Origin: Njordibacter sp937773555
Lineage (GTDB): Bacteria; Pseudomonadota; Gammaproteobacteria; Pseudomonadales; Balneatricaceae
NCBI RefSeq assembly: GCF_047730085.1
Contig: NZ_CP159830.1
Span: 558,001-622,000 of the forward strand
Direction: 5' to 3'
Length of the DNA: 64,000 nt
The translations under genes were made by a program, and so were the position numbers. Below, one piece after another: positions 1-8,404 of this stretch (its first letter is position 1; every line of letters starts with the position of its first letter). Under the pieces are notes generated by a model that saw only the letters and a list, made by a program, of their open reading frames with translations, was not told the origin of the DNA and searched no databases.

Positions 1-549
1 TGCCCAAAGGGCTAGTAGATCCTCATCTCTAGTCAGAGCGGCATGGTCAATGCGGTTTAAATGTTCAAAACTTGTTCCGGGTAGCCTTGCCTTAAAGGGT
101 TGCTCTGCTATCTGCCAAAGGGCCGTGCCACTGACAATGTGGTACAGTTCAAGGGCATCGTGCCGATGCTTTGGGTAAAAGGTATTGGCTTGCTGCCAAT
201 AAATACCGAAACGGAACTGGTCATTTCTTAACACGCCTTTGGGGCCTACCAACTCTATGTATGCGCGGTTAACGTCCTGGCTATTACAAAAGACGCCACG
301 CTCTATCCAGGTTAAATAAGGCACAATAGCCGCCATTGAAGAGCGTAACTGTTGATCATCAATTGCGAGAATGCTCGTCTCTAACGAGAGTGCATTAGGT
401 CGCTGATTCCAATCTGGGTTAATTTTCCCAGCAGCGAGCAATAGTGGCGCAACGTCAATACCAATGCCCGTGTTACTGGCTGCAAATCTCGCGCAGGCTA
501 ATTTAATAAACTGTTGCCAGTGCAGGTTGAGGTCTCGATTTTGCACCAT
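1..549 (-). CDS. DMSP-lyase-like cupin protein (partial, runs off the left edge)
   Basis: The open frame reads 183 codons from an ATG at 549 to the window edge without a stop, so the C-terminus is missing. It ends in a single cupin domain with metal-site pattern HRHDALELY (H128, H130, E134, Y136), then a second half with H163 and H169 followed by TRDEDLLALW. This matches the cupin family of dimethylsulfoniopropionate lyases (DddL/DddQ type), which split DMSP into dimethyl sulfide and acrylate. A GGAG-like ribosome site lies 9 bases before the start. It follows the GntR gene by 36 bases, so the two are probably co-transcribed, divergent from the transporter and CoA-enzyme genes. Family membership is fairly clear; DMSP as the substrate is inferred, and related cupins may use other compounds. 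Confidence 0.75.
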   Translation of the reverse strand, partial: MVQNRDLNLHWQQFIKLACARFAASNTGIGIDVAPLLLAAGKINPDWNQRPNALSLETSILAIDDQQLRSSMAAIVPYLTWIERGVFCNSQDVNRAYIELVGPKGVLRNDQFRFGIYWQQANTFYPKHRHDALELYHIVSGTALWQIAEQPFKARLPGTSFEHLNRIDHAALTRDEDLLALWA

Positions 550-585
550 AGTCAAAACGCTCCGTTGGACTTAAGTCAGTTATTG

Positions 586-1320
586 TTAGCGAATTTCAGT
601 GCGATAGCTAAAGCTATCGGCTCGGCCCCTGGTAATTCTAAACTCAACTGGCTGATTGTTCTTGCTATAGGTAAGGCGATGCAACACCACTAAGGGGTCA
701 CCTACTTTTATGCCTAGCCGAGAGGCTGTGGCTTGGTCTGCTATTTCTGCAGTGAGGGATTCTTCTGAGCGAATAATAGGTAAGTTGAACTGATCTACAA
801 CCACAGCGTAAAGCAGATCTGGTATATGAACATCTTCTTTTTCTAGGCCCCGCACTAAGTCAGCAACCCACCAACATTTCTCTACCAATACCGCTTTTTC
901 GTCACGAAACCCTACACGCTCTATGTAAACCATATCGGTATTGGCATCCACTTGAAGCCGTTGACAAATTTTATCACTGCCTTTACGTAGTTCCCTTACA
1001 GGGGTTTGTTTGCGAATGCGTACTGGATTTCCCGAATGCGTACCGTAGGAGAAAAAACGAAATAAGCTGTTGTTAAAATCGATCCGAGACACATAGGTGC
1101 CCTTACCCTGATGACGGTACAGCATGTTTTGATGAACTAAATTTTCAATGGCCTTTCTGACTGTGCCGATACTTACAGAAAGATGCTTTGCCAGTTGCGG
1201 TTCGGAAGGGGTTAAATCTCCAGGGGCTAATTCACCAGCTGTAATTTGTTCTTGCAGAAAATTCTCTACAACTTTATATAACGGCGTGCCGGGCACGTTT
1301 TTGATAGGCCACTGTGTCAT
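586..1320 (-). CDS. GntR family transcriptional regulator (HutC/UTRA type)
   Basis: This 244-residue protein has an N-terminal winged helix-turn-helix at about residues 10-77 (SEPQLAKHLSVSIGTVRKAI) and a UTRA ligand-sensing domain at about 90-238, the architecture of HutC-subfamily GntR regulators. Such proteins usually bind a palindrome near their own promoter and release it on binding a pathway metabolite. It is divergent from the TctAB gene across 185 bases that carry an inverted repeat, and is followed on its own strand by the cupin gene. It is therefore the likely local regulator of the whole cluster. The effector cannot be read from sequence; by context it is the transported acid or its CoA derivative. 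Confidence 0.88.
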   Translation of the reverse strand: MTQWPIKNVPGTPLYKVVENFLQEQITAGELAPGDLTPSEPQLAKHLSVSIGTVRKAIENLVHQNMLYRHQGKGTYVSRIDFNNSLFRFFSYGTHSGNPVRIRKQTPVRELRKGSDKICQRLQVDANTDMVYIERVGFRDEKAVLVEKCWWVADLVRGLEKEDVHIPDLLYAVVVDQFNLPIIRSEESLTAEIADQATASRLGIKVGDPLVVLHRLTYSKNNQPVEFRITRGRADSFSYRTEIR

Positions 1321-1424
1321 TAACTCTTTGAAAACCTGTGATTTGTATAAAAAATAGACGTTACCTTGGGGGATAAAGAGTAACAGATTCTTTCCTGCTG
1401 ATGAGAAAATATTATCACAAAAGC

Positions 1425-1454
1425 TTGACTCATGTATATGAGTTATATAACTAT
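1425..1454 (+). promoter_or_regulatory. Putative promoter and GntR operator of the transporter operon
   Basis: TTGACT at 1425-1430 fits a -35 element and is followed by AT-rich TATAAC/TAACTA hexamers near 1446-1453. An inverted repeat ACTCAT-GTAT-ATGAGT (1428-1443) overlaps the -35 and spacer. A regulator bound there would block RNA polymerase, so the adjacent GntR protein is the obvious candidate. Inferred from position and symmetry only. Confidence 0.5.
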
Positions 1455-1508
1455 AGGGTAACGTTGGCGGCTTAGCTCAACGAGTTAATAAAAATTAGAA
1501 CAGTTTTG

Positions 1509-3491
1509 ATGAGTGAATCACTTGTCATCGAGAGGCAAAAGTCCGTGGAAATATTTGATTACATTGGTGCAATTTTTAGTATTAGCAACCTCACAGTGTT
1601 AATACTTGCCACGGCAGGAGGATTGATTTTGGGTGCGCTACCGGGCCTAAGTCCAACTATGGCGGTTGCACTATTAATTCCATTTACCTTTCAAATGGAT
1701 GCGGCAACTGGTTTGGTACTGCTTGGAGCGGTTTACACCGCTACTGTGGCAGGGGGAGCGATTAGCGGTATCTTAGTTAATATCCCAGGGGCACCAGCTA
1801 ACATTGCAACAGTGTTAGATGGCCACCCTATGGCAAAAAAAGGCAAGGCCACCCAAGCACTGCACTTTTGTTTTATTAGTTCTTTTGTAGGTGGCATTAC
1901 CGGTGTGGTGGTATTGATTTTCTTTACTCCTCCACTAGCGAAGCTTGCGCTTAAATTTGGGCCTTCAGAAATGTTTTGGATGGCCATTGTTGGTGTTACG
2001 GTAATAGGTACCTTGGGTTCTAAATCTGTCGTTAAAGGATTATTTTCAGGCGTTTTAGGCTTGTGGATCTCTACTATAGGTATCAGCCCCATATTTGGCG
2101 AGTCACGATTTGTGTTTACAGACCACCTCACAGGAGGTGTGCATATTGTTGTGGCCTTAATTGGTTTATTTGCGGTACCACAAATCTATCAGTTGCTGGT
2201 GACTAGTCGTCAAACCTTAAGTGGTGGGTTATTTGCTACGGAAAACACCTCCTTATGGTCGTCTATTACGTATAACTTGAGCCGTGTGAAAGCCTTAACC
2301 ATTGGCACTTTGTCTGGTGTCATCGTTGGTATTATTCCAGGTGCTGGTGGGCAAATTGCAGGCCTTGTGGCTTATGATCAGGTACGAAAATTCAGCCCTG
2401 ATGCGAGTAAATTTGGCCACGGTGAGCCTGATGGCGTTATTGCTGCCGAGTCGGCTAACAATGCCATGGTGGGGCCTTCTTTAGTGCCTTTATTAACCTT
2501 AGGTATTCCAGGCAGCCCAACAGCTGCTGTGTTATTGGGTGGTCTACTCATTAATGGTTTGTTCCCAGGCCCAGACTTATTTACCGTTCACGCTGAAGTC
2601 ACTTGGACTTTCATCGGCTCTTTGTTATTAGCTCAAGTATTTATGCTGATAATTGGCTTAGCCTTGAGCCGTACTAGCAGTAATTGGGTTATGCGTGTGC
2701 CATCTCAGTATATGGCCGCTGCTGTGACAGTGCTTGCAGTATTTGGTACCTATAGTATTCAGAATAGCTATTCTGATGTAGTCCTTATGCTAGTGCTTGG
2801 TAGCTTGATGTATGTTTTAAATAAGTATGGTTTTAGTGCAGCGCCCATTGTGTTGGGTATTATCTTGGGCCCTATAGCAGAAGATAACTTTTCTATGGGT
2901 AAGATGATTGCCGATGTTGGTGAAGGCGCACTGCCTTATTTCATGACAGGCTCGGTTAACCTGGTACTTATATTTGTCTGCTTGGTATCGATTGGCTATA
3001 GCGTTTGGGTAGAGGTGAAGCAACGCCGTGCAGTGACCTCAGAACTAAAACGTTCCACACCAGGTACCCGTGTCGCTGCAGTTGGTGCAGTGGCCGCCTC
3101 TCTAGTAGTGCTAACGATGGTGATGCTGGCAGACGGCACCCAAGCCTACGATTTCCCATTTTTACTAGCAATACTGATGATGTTGTTTGCAGCACTATTA
3201 TTAATTGATGTGTTGCGCACCTGGAGCCGCCAAAAATCTGGCCCTGGGTTAGTAGAGTGGTCAGATCTTGGTGTGGGCATCGTTGTTATTGTGGGTTATT
3301 TAATACTCCTGCAAACAGCGGGCTTCTACTCGGCCTCTTGGATAGCGTTCACGGCAATTGTCATGCTCTACACGGTCAACAAAAATCGGCAGCAGGTCAT
3401 CAGAATACTGTGGGTATCCGTCGGCTTTATGGCAGCTATTTATGGGCTATTTAACGTGTCTTTAAGGGTGATAACCCCAGGATTGTTCTAA
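1509..3491 (+). CDS. Tripartite tricarboxylate transporter, fused TctA-TctB membrane protein
   Basis: The first about 500 residues are the large TctA permease, with the conserved glycine-rich loops GALPGLSP near the N-terminus and GIIPGAGG in the middle, and PLLTLGIPGSP. The last about 150 residues hold four further hydrophobic segments and look like the small TctB subunit, giving 660 residues against about 500 for TctA alone. The product is an inner-membrane, ion-driven importer of carboxylates or sulfonated acids that works with the periplasmic TctC encoded next. The ATG at 1509 is preferred to the in-frame TTG at 1506. It is the first gene of a four-gene plus-strand operon. Confidence 0.88.
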   Translation: MSESLVIERQKSVEIFDYIGAIFSISNLTVLILATAGGLILGALPGLSPTMAVALLIPFTFQMDAATGLVLLGAVYTATVAGGAISGILVNIPGAPANIATVLDGHPMAKKGKATQALHFCFISSFVGGITGVVVLIFFTPPLAKLALKFGPSEMFWMAIVGVTVIGTLGSKSVVKGLFSGVLGLWISTIGISPIFGESRFVFTDHLTGGVHIVVALIGLFAVPQIYQLLVTSRQTLSGGLFATENTSLWSSITYNLSRVKALTIGTLSGVIVGIIPGAGGQIAGLVAYDQVRKFSPDASKFGHGEPDGVIAAESANNAMVGPSLVPLLTLGIPGSPTAAVLLGGLLINGLFPGPDLFTVHAEVTWTFIGSLLLAQVFMLIIGLALSRTSSNWVMRVPSQYMAAAVTVLAVFGTYSIQNSYSDVVLMLVLGSLMYVLNKYGFSAAPIVLGIILGPIAEDNFSMGKMIADVGEGALPYFMTGSVNLVLIFVCLVSIGYSVWVEVKQRRAVTSELKRSTPGTRVAAVGAVAASLVVLTMVMLADGTQAYDFPFLLAILMMLFAALLLIDVLRTWSRQKSGPGLVEWSDLGVGIVVIVGYLILLQTAGFYSASWIAFTAIVMLYTVNKNRQQVIRILWVSVGFMAAIYGLFNVSLRVITPGLF

Positions 3492-3500
3492 TAAAGATTC

Positions 3501-3527
3501 GCACTATTTGGGTGGTCCAAATAGTGC
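3501..3527 (+). other. Perfect 11-bp intercistronic hairpin between tctAB and tctC
   Basis: GCACTATTTGG (3501-3511) and its exact complement (3517-3527) flank a 5-base loop. No T tract follows, so this is more likely an mRNA-processing or stabilising stem than a terminator. It would allow tctC to be made in excess of the permease. Confidence 0.6.
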
Positions 3528-3582
3528 AGATAAAACGCCTCTCACTTAGGTAGAGTTGGCCTATAATAAAAAGGTAAGTCCT

Positions 3583-4557
3583 ATGATACTAAAAAAAATA
3601 AAATCGTCTATTGTTACGGCAGCAGTGACTACAATGTTGTTAGCGCCCAGCGCAACAGCATTAGCTGCTGAATACCCAACCGCTCCTATCCAAGTCGCTG
3701 TGGCTTATGGCCCAGGTGGTGCTACGGATTTCCAAGCGCGTATTGCCACGATGATGGCGGGAAATGAAAAATACCTTAATATGCCTATAGTGATCTTTAA
3801 CAAACCTGGAGCGGGTGGTCAAAAAGGTTGGAACTGGTATGCAAGTAGTGCCAGCACTGATGGTCATCAACTTGCAGCATATAACGTACCACATTTTATT
3901 GCCCAATCACTCAAGTTCGATACGTCTTACAATATTGATAACTTAGAGCCAATTGCCAACTGGGGGGCAGATCCAGCAGTACTTATAGTGCCTGCAGATA
4001 GTCCATTTAACTCCGCCGGAGACCTTGTTGCATGGTCAAAAGCTAACCCTGGCAAATTAACAGTGAGTGGTGCAGGCCTTTATGTAGGCCATCACATTGC
4101 TAGTTTACAGCTCGACAAAGCTGCAGATATTAGCACTAAGTACATTCCTGCTGGTGGTGGTGTAGCGGCTATGAAGATGGTGTTAGGTAGTCAAGTAATG
4201 GCTGGCTTCAACAACTTAAGTGATGCTTATCGCCAAGGTGATCGTATTAAAATTCTTGCAGTAGCAGACAACCAGCGTGAAGAGAGCTTTTTGCCAGACG
4301 TGCCAACCCTAAAAGAACAAGGCATTGACGTTGATGACTCGAGTGTTAACTTTCGCGGCATTATGGCTCGCAAAGGTACACCACCTGAAGTGATTGAGTT
4401 TCTTGCTGAACGTGTTCATTTAATGTTCCAAGACGGTAAAGTGGCTAAAAAAATGAAGGCTGGCGGTTCGCCAATGCGCATTATGTCCCGTGCTGAAGTT
4501 AAGCAGATGTGGGTTGAACGTCAAGCATACCTTGATGACCTATTAGCTGGCTTATAG
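3583..4557 (+). CDS. Tripartite tricarboxylate transporter periplasmic binding protein (TctC family)
   Basis: The 324-residue product begins with a cleavable signal peptide (basic MILKKIKS, hydrophobic core, ATALAA cleavage region). The mature part has the TctC/Bug pattern YPTAPIQVAVAYGPGGATD and NKPGAGGQKGW, where the two loops grip the carboxylate of the ligand. An ATG at 3583 with AAGG eight bases upstream is preferred to the longer TTG start. It binds the substrate in the periplasm and delivers it to TctAB. It is flanked by RNA hairpins on both sides. Ligand unknown; Bug proteins bind di- and tricarboxylates, aromatic acids and other anions. Confidence 0.9.
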   Translation: MILKKIKSSIVTAAVTTMLLAPSATALAAEYPTAPIQVAVAYGPGGATDFQARIATMMAGNEKYLNMPIVIFNKPGAGGQKGWNWYASSASTDGHQLAAYNVPHFIAQSLKFDTSYNIDNLEPIANWGADPAVLIVPADSPFNSAGDLVAWSKANPGKLTVSGAGLYVGHHIASLQLDKAADISTKYIPAGGGVAAMKMVLGSQVMAGFNNLSDAYRQGDRIKILAVADNQREESFLPDVPTLKEQGIDVDDSSVNFRGIMARKGTPPEVIEFLAERVHLMFQDGKVAKKMKAGGSPMRIMSRAEVKQMWVERQAYLDDLLAGL

Positions 4558-4584
4558 TAACCCTGCAGTTCGTTTAGTGCTTGC

Positions 4585-4624
4585 TGCCACTGCTTAGGCA
4601 ATGCCTTTGCAGTGGCACTTTTCC
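4585..4624 (+). terminator. Long hairpin after tctC (attenuator or terminator)
   Basis: TGCCACTGC (4585-4593) pairs with GCAGTGGCA (4609-4617), with an inner AGGC/GCCT stem and a short CTTTT run after it. It lies between the binding-protein gene and the aldehyde dehydrogenase gene and probably lowers transcription into the enzymes or protects the tctC message. Confidence 0.55.
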
Positions 4625-4671
4625 CCCAACTAAAACTACACCGCTAACTGCGGTTTGATATGGAGATTTAA

Positions 4672-6078
4672 ATGGCACAGATGGACGCAAGTAGCCAAGT
4701 AGCCCAGTTAATACAGCAGGCTGGTGAAGCACAGAAAAAACTAGAAACCTATGATCAAGTCGCAGTCGATGAGTTAGTGATTGCAGCCGCTTGGGCACTT
4801 ATTAACCCAGTTAATAATCAAAAATTATCAGAACTTGCCGTAGCCGAAACTGGGTTAGGTAATGTGGCAGATAAAATTACTAAGAATCACCGCAAAACCT
4901 TGGGGTTGTTGCGTGATTTAAAAGAGGCTAAAACGGTAGGGGTGATTAATCGAGACCCAAAAAACGGCATCGTGGAAATTGCCCGACCTGTAGGAATTGT
5001 AGGTGCAATTGTACCGTCTACTAATCCTGTAGCAACACCCATGAATATGATTTTGAACGCGCTCAAGTGTCGTAACGCTATTATTTTGTCGCCTTCACCA
5101 AAAGGTCAGCCCAGTTGCACGCGCTTGATTGAATTAATATATCTGGAGTTGGATCGCATTGGCGCACCACGTAACTTAGTGCAAACCTTGCCAACCCCTG
5201 TGAGTAAAGACTTGAGTATGGAAATGCTCAAACAAGTTGACCTTGTGGTGGTTACTGGGTCACAAAATAACGTTAGAGCAGCTTATACCTGTGGTACGCC
5301 GGCCTTTGGTGTAGGTGCCGGTAATGTGACCAGCTTAATTGATGAAACTGCAGACTTAGTATCGGCTGCAGCCAAAATAAAAGCCTCGAAAACCTTTGAT
5401 AATGCCACTAGCTGTTCATCGGAAAATAGTTTGGTAATAGTCGATTCTGTATACAAGGATATGTTGGCAGCCTTGGAGGCGGTTAATGCATGTTTATTAA
5501 CGCCAGAAGAAACTGCAAACTTACAGTCAGTTTTATGGCACAAAGGGCATCTTAATGCGGCCATGTTGGCTAAGCCTGTAGGTGTGATGTGTGAACTTGC
5601 TGGCATTACCCGCAAAGCGGCCTGCGAAGCCGATCTTTTAATGGTTAAAGAGACAGGAGCAGGTGCTGACTTTCCGTTTTCTGGCGAAAAAATGGCGCTG
5701 GTTTTGGCGCTATACCGGGCCCAAGACTTTGATCATGCTAAACAGGTAGCGGCTGAAATTTTGAACTATCAAGGCAAAGGTCACTCATTGAGCCTTCACA
5801 GCCAGGCCATTGACCGAGCAGAAACACTGGGTCTGGAGATGCCAGTGTGTCGTGTGATTGTCAATCAGGCCCATTGCTTCGCTACTGGGGGTAGTTTTGA
5901 TAATGGCTTGCCATTCTCTTTGTCCATGGGTTGCGGTACCTGGGGGGGTAATGTTACTGATCAAAATGTGCATTATAGGCACTTTATGAACGTGACTAAG
6001 GTGGTCCAAACGATTCCTGCTAGAGAGGTCTCAATTGCGGACATATTTGCCGACTACCAGCTCAGGTATCTGTCATGA
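4672..6078 (+). CDS. CoA-acylating aldehyde dehydrogenase (sulfoacetaldehyde dehydrogenase-like)
   Basis: This 468-residue protein belongs to the EutE/AdhE-type acylating aldehyde dehydrogenases, which interconvert an acyl-CoA and the free aldehyde with NAD(P)(H). The catalytic cysteine is C248 in FDNATSCSSEN; PVGIVGAIVPSTNPV (107-121) and GTPAFGVGAGNV (208-219) are conserved family blocks. The general pattern resembles SauS, the sulfoacetaldehyde dehydrogenase of sulfoacetate catabolism. Its stop overlaps the start of the CoA ligase gene by four bases (ATGA), so the two are translationally coupled: the ligase would activate the imported acid and this enzyme would reduce it to the aldehyde. 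GGAG lies eight bases before the ATG. The exact substrate is inferred. Confidence 0.82.
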   Translation: MAQMDASSQVAQLIQQAGEAQKKLETYDQVAVDELVIAAAWALINPVNNQKLSELAVAETGLGNVADKITKNHRKTLGLLRDLKEAKTVGVINRDPKNGIVEIARPVGIVGAIVPSTNPVATPMNMILNALKCRNAIILSPSPKGQPSCTRLIELIYLELDRIGAPRNLVQTLPTPVSKDLSMEMLKQVDLVVVTGSQNNVRAAYTCGTPAFGVGAGNVTSLIDETADLVSAAAKIKASKTFDNATSCSSENSLVIVDSVYKDMLAALEAVNACLLTPEETANLQSVLWHKGHLNAAMLAKPVGVMCELAGITRKAACEADLLMVKETGAGADFPFSGEKMALVLALYRAQDFDHAKQVAAEILNYQGKGHSLSLHSQAIDRAETLGLEMPVCRVIVNQAHCFATGGSFDNGLPFSLSMGCGTWGGNVTDQNVHYRHFMNVTKVVQTIPAREVSIADIFADYQLRYLS

Positions 6079-7634
6079 ACCTCCCTAAATATGTGCCACC
6101 TGCCGATACGGTAAGGCAACTTATCTCCCAACATGCACGCCTTAAACCTAACGCGATATATGCTGTTTTCCCAGAGACAAAAAGTGTTTTAACGTATAAG
6201 AATTTAGAGCAGGAAGCACAAGAATATGCAACTCAGTTTAATGCCTTAGGCTTAGTTCAGGGTGACACTATTTCCTTTATGATAGGCAATGGTAAGACTG
6301 CTTTGGTACTATTTTTAAGTGCCTTATATACAGGCCTTATTATTTCACCGCTAAACCCTGCTGCAGGCCCAGAACAGATTGCTTATGTTTTGCAACATTC
6401 TGACACTAAAGTCGTGTTTATATCTGCAGCATCTAAGTCTTTGGTGTTGAGTTTAGGAGACAAGCTGCCTAAACAGATCCAGTTTATTGATGCCCACGAG
6501 GACCATGGCCCTAGTTGGACTGCGACGTTTGCTAGTGCGATTAAGTTGCCACCCATTACAGGCCAAAGTGATGCACTTTTAATGTATACATCGGGTACTA
6601 CTGGCCAACCTAAGGGCGTAGTACTCACGCATGAAAATTTGATAGCGGGTGGTATGAATACTGCGGTAGCCCATGAATTAACAGATGTAGATAGAGGTTT
6701 ATGTGTGCTGCCCTTGTGTCATATTAATGCTCAATGCGTATCTGTTATGGCATGCCTTGTGAGTGGCAGCAGTCTGGTGTTGCCTCATGGTTTTAGTAGC
6801 TCTCGCTTTTGGACTTGGGTGGTGGAGTCTGGGTGCAGTTGGTTTAGTGTGGTGCCCACTATTATTTCTTATTTGATGCATCAAGATAGCCAAGGCCAGC
6901 TAGAGCGGCTAAAACTCGCACCCACAAAAGTGCGGTTTGGGCGGTCAGCTTCTGCAGCATTGCCCCCGGCATTACATTCAGGGTTTGAACAAAAGTTTGG
7001 CGTTCCTATTGTTGAAACTATGGGGCTTACAGAAACGTCTGCACAAATACTATCTAACCCATTACCTCCACTTAAGAATAAATATGGTTCTCCTGGCGTT
7101 GCGTTTGGTACTCAAATAAAGGTCATCAATCGATCTGGGCAGGAGGTAACACGGGGGGTTGAAGGAGAATTGTTAGTCAAAGGTAAATGTGTAATGCGTT
7201 GTTACTTCAAAAACCCAAAGGTAACTGAAGAGACTATTGATGCTGACGGTTGGTTGCACACCGGTGATTTAGCAATTATGGACAAGGACGACTTCTGCTT
7301 TATTACTGGACGGATAAAAGAATTAATTATTAAAGGTGGAGAAAATATTGCGCCACGCGAAATAGACGACGTGCTTTATACTCACCCTGCCGTAATGGAG
7401 GCCGCAGCAATTGGTATCGAAGACCTGCATTATGGTCAGGAGGTAGTGGCTTGTGTTGTGTTGGCTAAGGGAAAAGCTACGACAGAAGCAGAGCTGATAG
7501 CATTTTGTGAGAGCAAGCTGGGCCAAGTTAAAACGCCAAAACAGATTTACTTCCTACACGACCTACCCAAGGGTCCCTCAGGCAAAGTGCAGCGCTTAAA
7601 ACTAGTTGAGCAGGTAGAAACGTTTCCTAGTTAA
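6075..7634 (+). CDS. AMP-forming acyl-CoA ligase
   Basis: This 519-residue member of the ANL adenylating family has the ATP-binding signature YTSGTTGQPKG at about residues 170-180, a GLTET A5 motif, the hinge region TGRIKELIIKGGENI near 412 and the C-terminal catalytic lysine in PSGKVQR near 502. It converts a carboxylate, ATP and CoA to acyl-CoA, AMP and pyrophosphate. It overlaps the upstream acylating dehydrogenase by four bases and ends the transporter operon. The pairing of such a ligase with an acylating dehydrogenase is known from sulfoacetate degradation (SauT/SauS); acrylate or another C2-C3 acid is also possible given the nearby DMSP-lyase-like cupin. Confidence 0.82.
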   Translation: MNLPKYVPPADTVRQLISQHARLKPNAIYAVFPETKSVLTYKNLEQEAQEYATQFNALGLVQGDTISFMIGNGKTALVLFLSALYTGLIISPLNPAAGPEQIAYVLQHSDTKVVFISAASKSLVLSLGDKLPKQIQFIDAHEDHGPSWTATFASAIKLPPITGQSDALLMYTSGTTGQPKGVVLTHENLIAGGMNTAVAHELTDVDRGLCVLPLCHINAQCVSVMACLVSGSSLVLPHGFSSSRFWTWVVESGCSWFSVVPTIISYLMHQDSQGQLERLKLAPTKVRFGRSASAALPPALHSGFEQKFGVPIVETMGLTETSAQILSNPLPPLKNKYGSPGVAFGTQIKVINRSGQEVTRGVEGELLVKGKCVMRCYFKNPKVTEETIDADGWLHTGDLAIMDKDDFCFITGRIKELIIKGGENIAPREIDDVLYTHPAVMEAAAIGIEDLHYGQEVVACVVLAKGKATTEAELIAFCESKLGQVKTPKQIYFLHDLPKGPSGKVQRLKLVEQVETFPS

Positions 7635-7846
7635 TCGTGGTAAAAAGAACACACTAACTCTGTAACCGAGTTAAGCATTCAAAAATGGCGTTGCAGTGGA
7701 TCCACTCAGGCCAACATTGGGGCTTATCTACCATTTCTTGTCGCACAAGTCCGACATTTAGGCGGATGCTTACTTTTGTTGCGCTCGCGCTTACTGCATA
7801 ATGTATAAAGAGACTTGTTGGTATTGTACAGTGTGAGGATTAATAA

Positions 7847-8404
7847 GTGATTTCAAGCGACAAAACATTAGAACACGATTTTATGCATTGGCAGTGCCTA
7901 AGCCGCTTATTTGCAGCACGCCAAGCCGCTGGCTTTCCATTAGAAGAAGCCAAACCTTTGGTGTGTTACGGTGCCGATGGCGATGTAGGTGTTGAGTTAA
8001 CGATTTTAATTCTCAAGCGTGAATTAGATCATTTGGTGGCCCAATATAAGCACAATGCCATAAAAACAGTGGATCCAATTGAGCGGTTTGAATGGGTAGT
8101 GAAACAACTGTCTGCCGATTATTATCAAAAAGCTGATAGTTTCCAGAGCACTATGACCGCACTTTGCCCAATAGATGCACCGCATGCGCAAAAGTTATTG
8201 GACGCAGGTGAATGCCGTATGGTGTTCCGTGCCCGGGGTGATGGTTATCTTGTGCCGGCTAAGGTTATCCAGTTAGCTGCGGATGATGTTCGTGCGCAAT
8301 TTACCCAAATCCATAACTTCCACTTTAATCACAAGCAACCCCAGCCTCATGTTATTTTAGGTTTTGAGCCCGATTGGCACAGCGCCTATAAGGTTGCGCC
8401 TTAA
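7847..8404 (+). CDS. Conserved hypothetical protein, 185 residues
   Basis: I do not recognise this family. The protein is soluble-looking with no signal peptide or membrane segment, and has tryptophan- and histidine-containing ends (FMHWQCL, HNFHFNHKQPQPH). The start is a GTG supported by GAGG eight bases upstream. Its last 48 bases overlap the 3' end of lnt, which runs on the opposite strand, so the two coding ends are read from both strands. About 210 bases with no evident gene separate it from the CoA ligase, so it is unlikely to belong to that operon. Confidence 0.7.
   Translation: MISSDKTLEHDFMHWQCLSRLFAARQAAGFPLEEAKPLVCYGADGDVGVELTILILKRELDHLVAQYKHNAIKTVDPIERFEWVVKQLSADYYQKADSFQSTMTALCPIDAPHAQKLLDAGECRMVFRARGDGYLVPAKVIQLAADDVRAQFTQIHNFHFNHKQPQPHVILGFEPDWHSAYKVAP

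Noticed and set aside
1148..1357. Plus-strand ORF of 69 codons opposite gntR
   Set aside because: It is antisense to a clear GntR gene and has no recognisable features.
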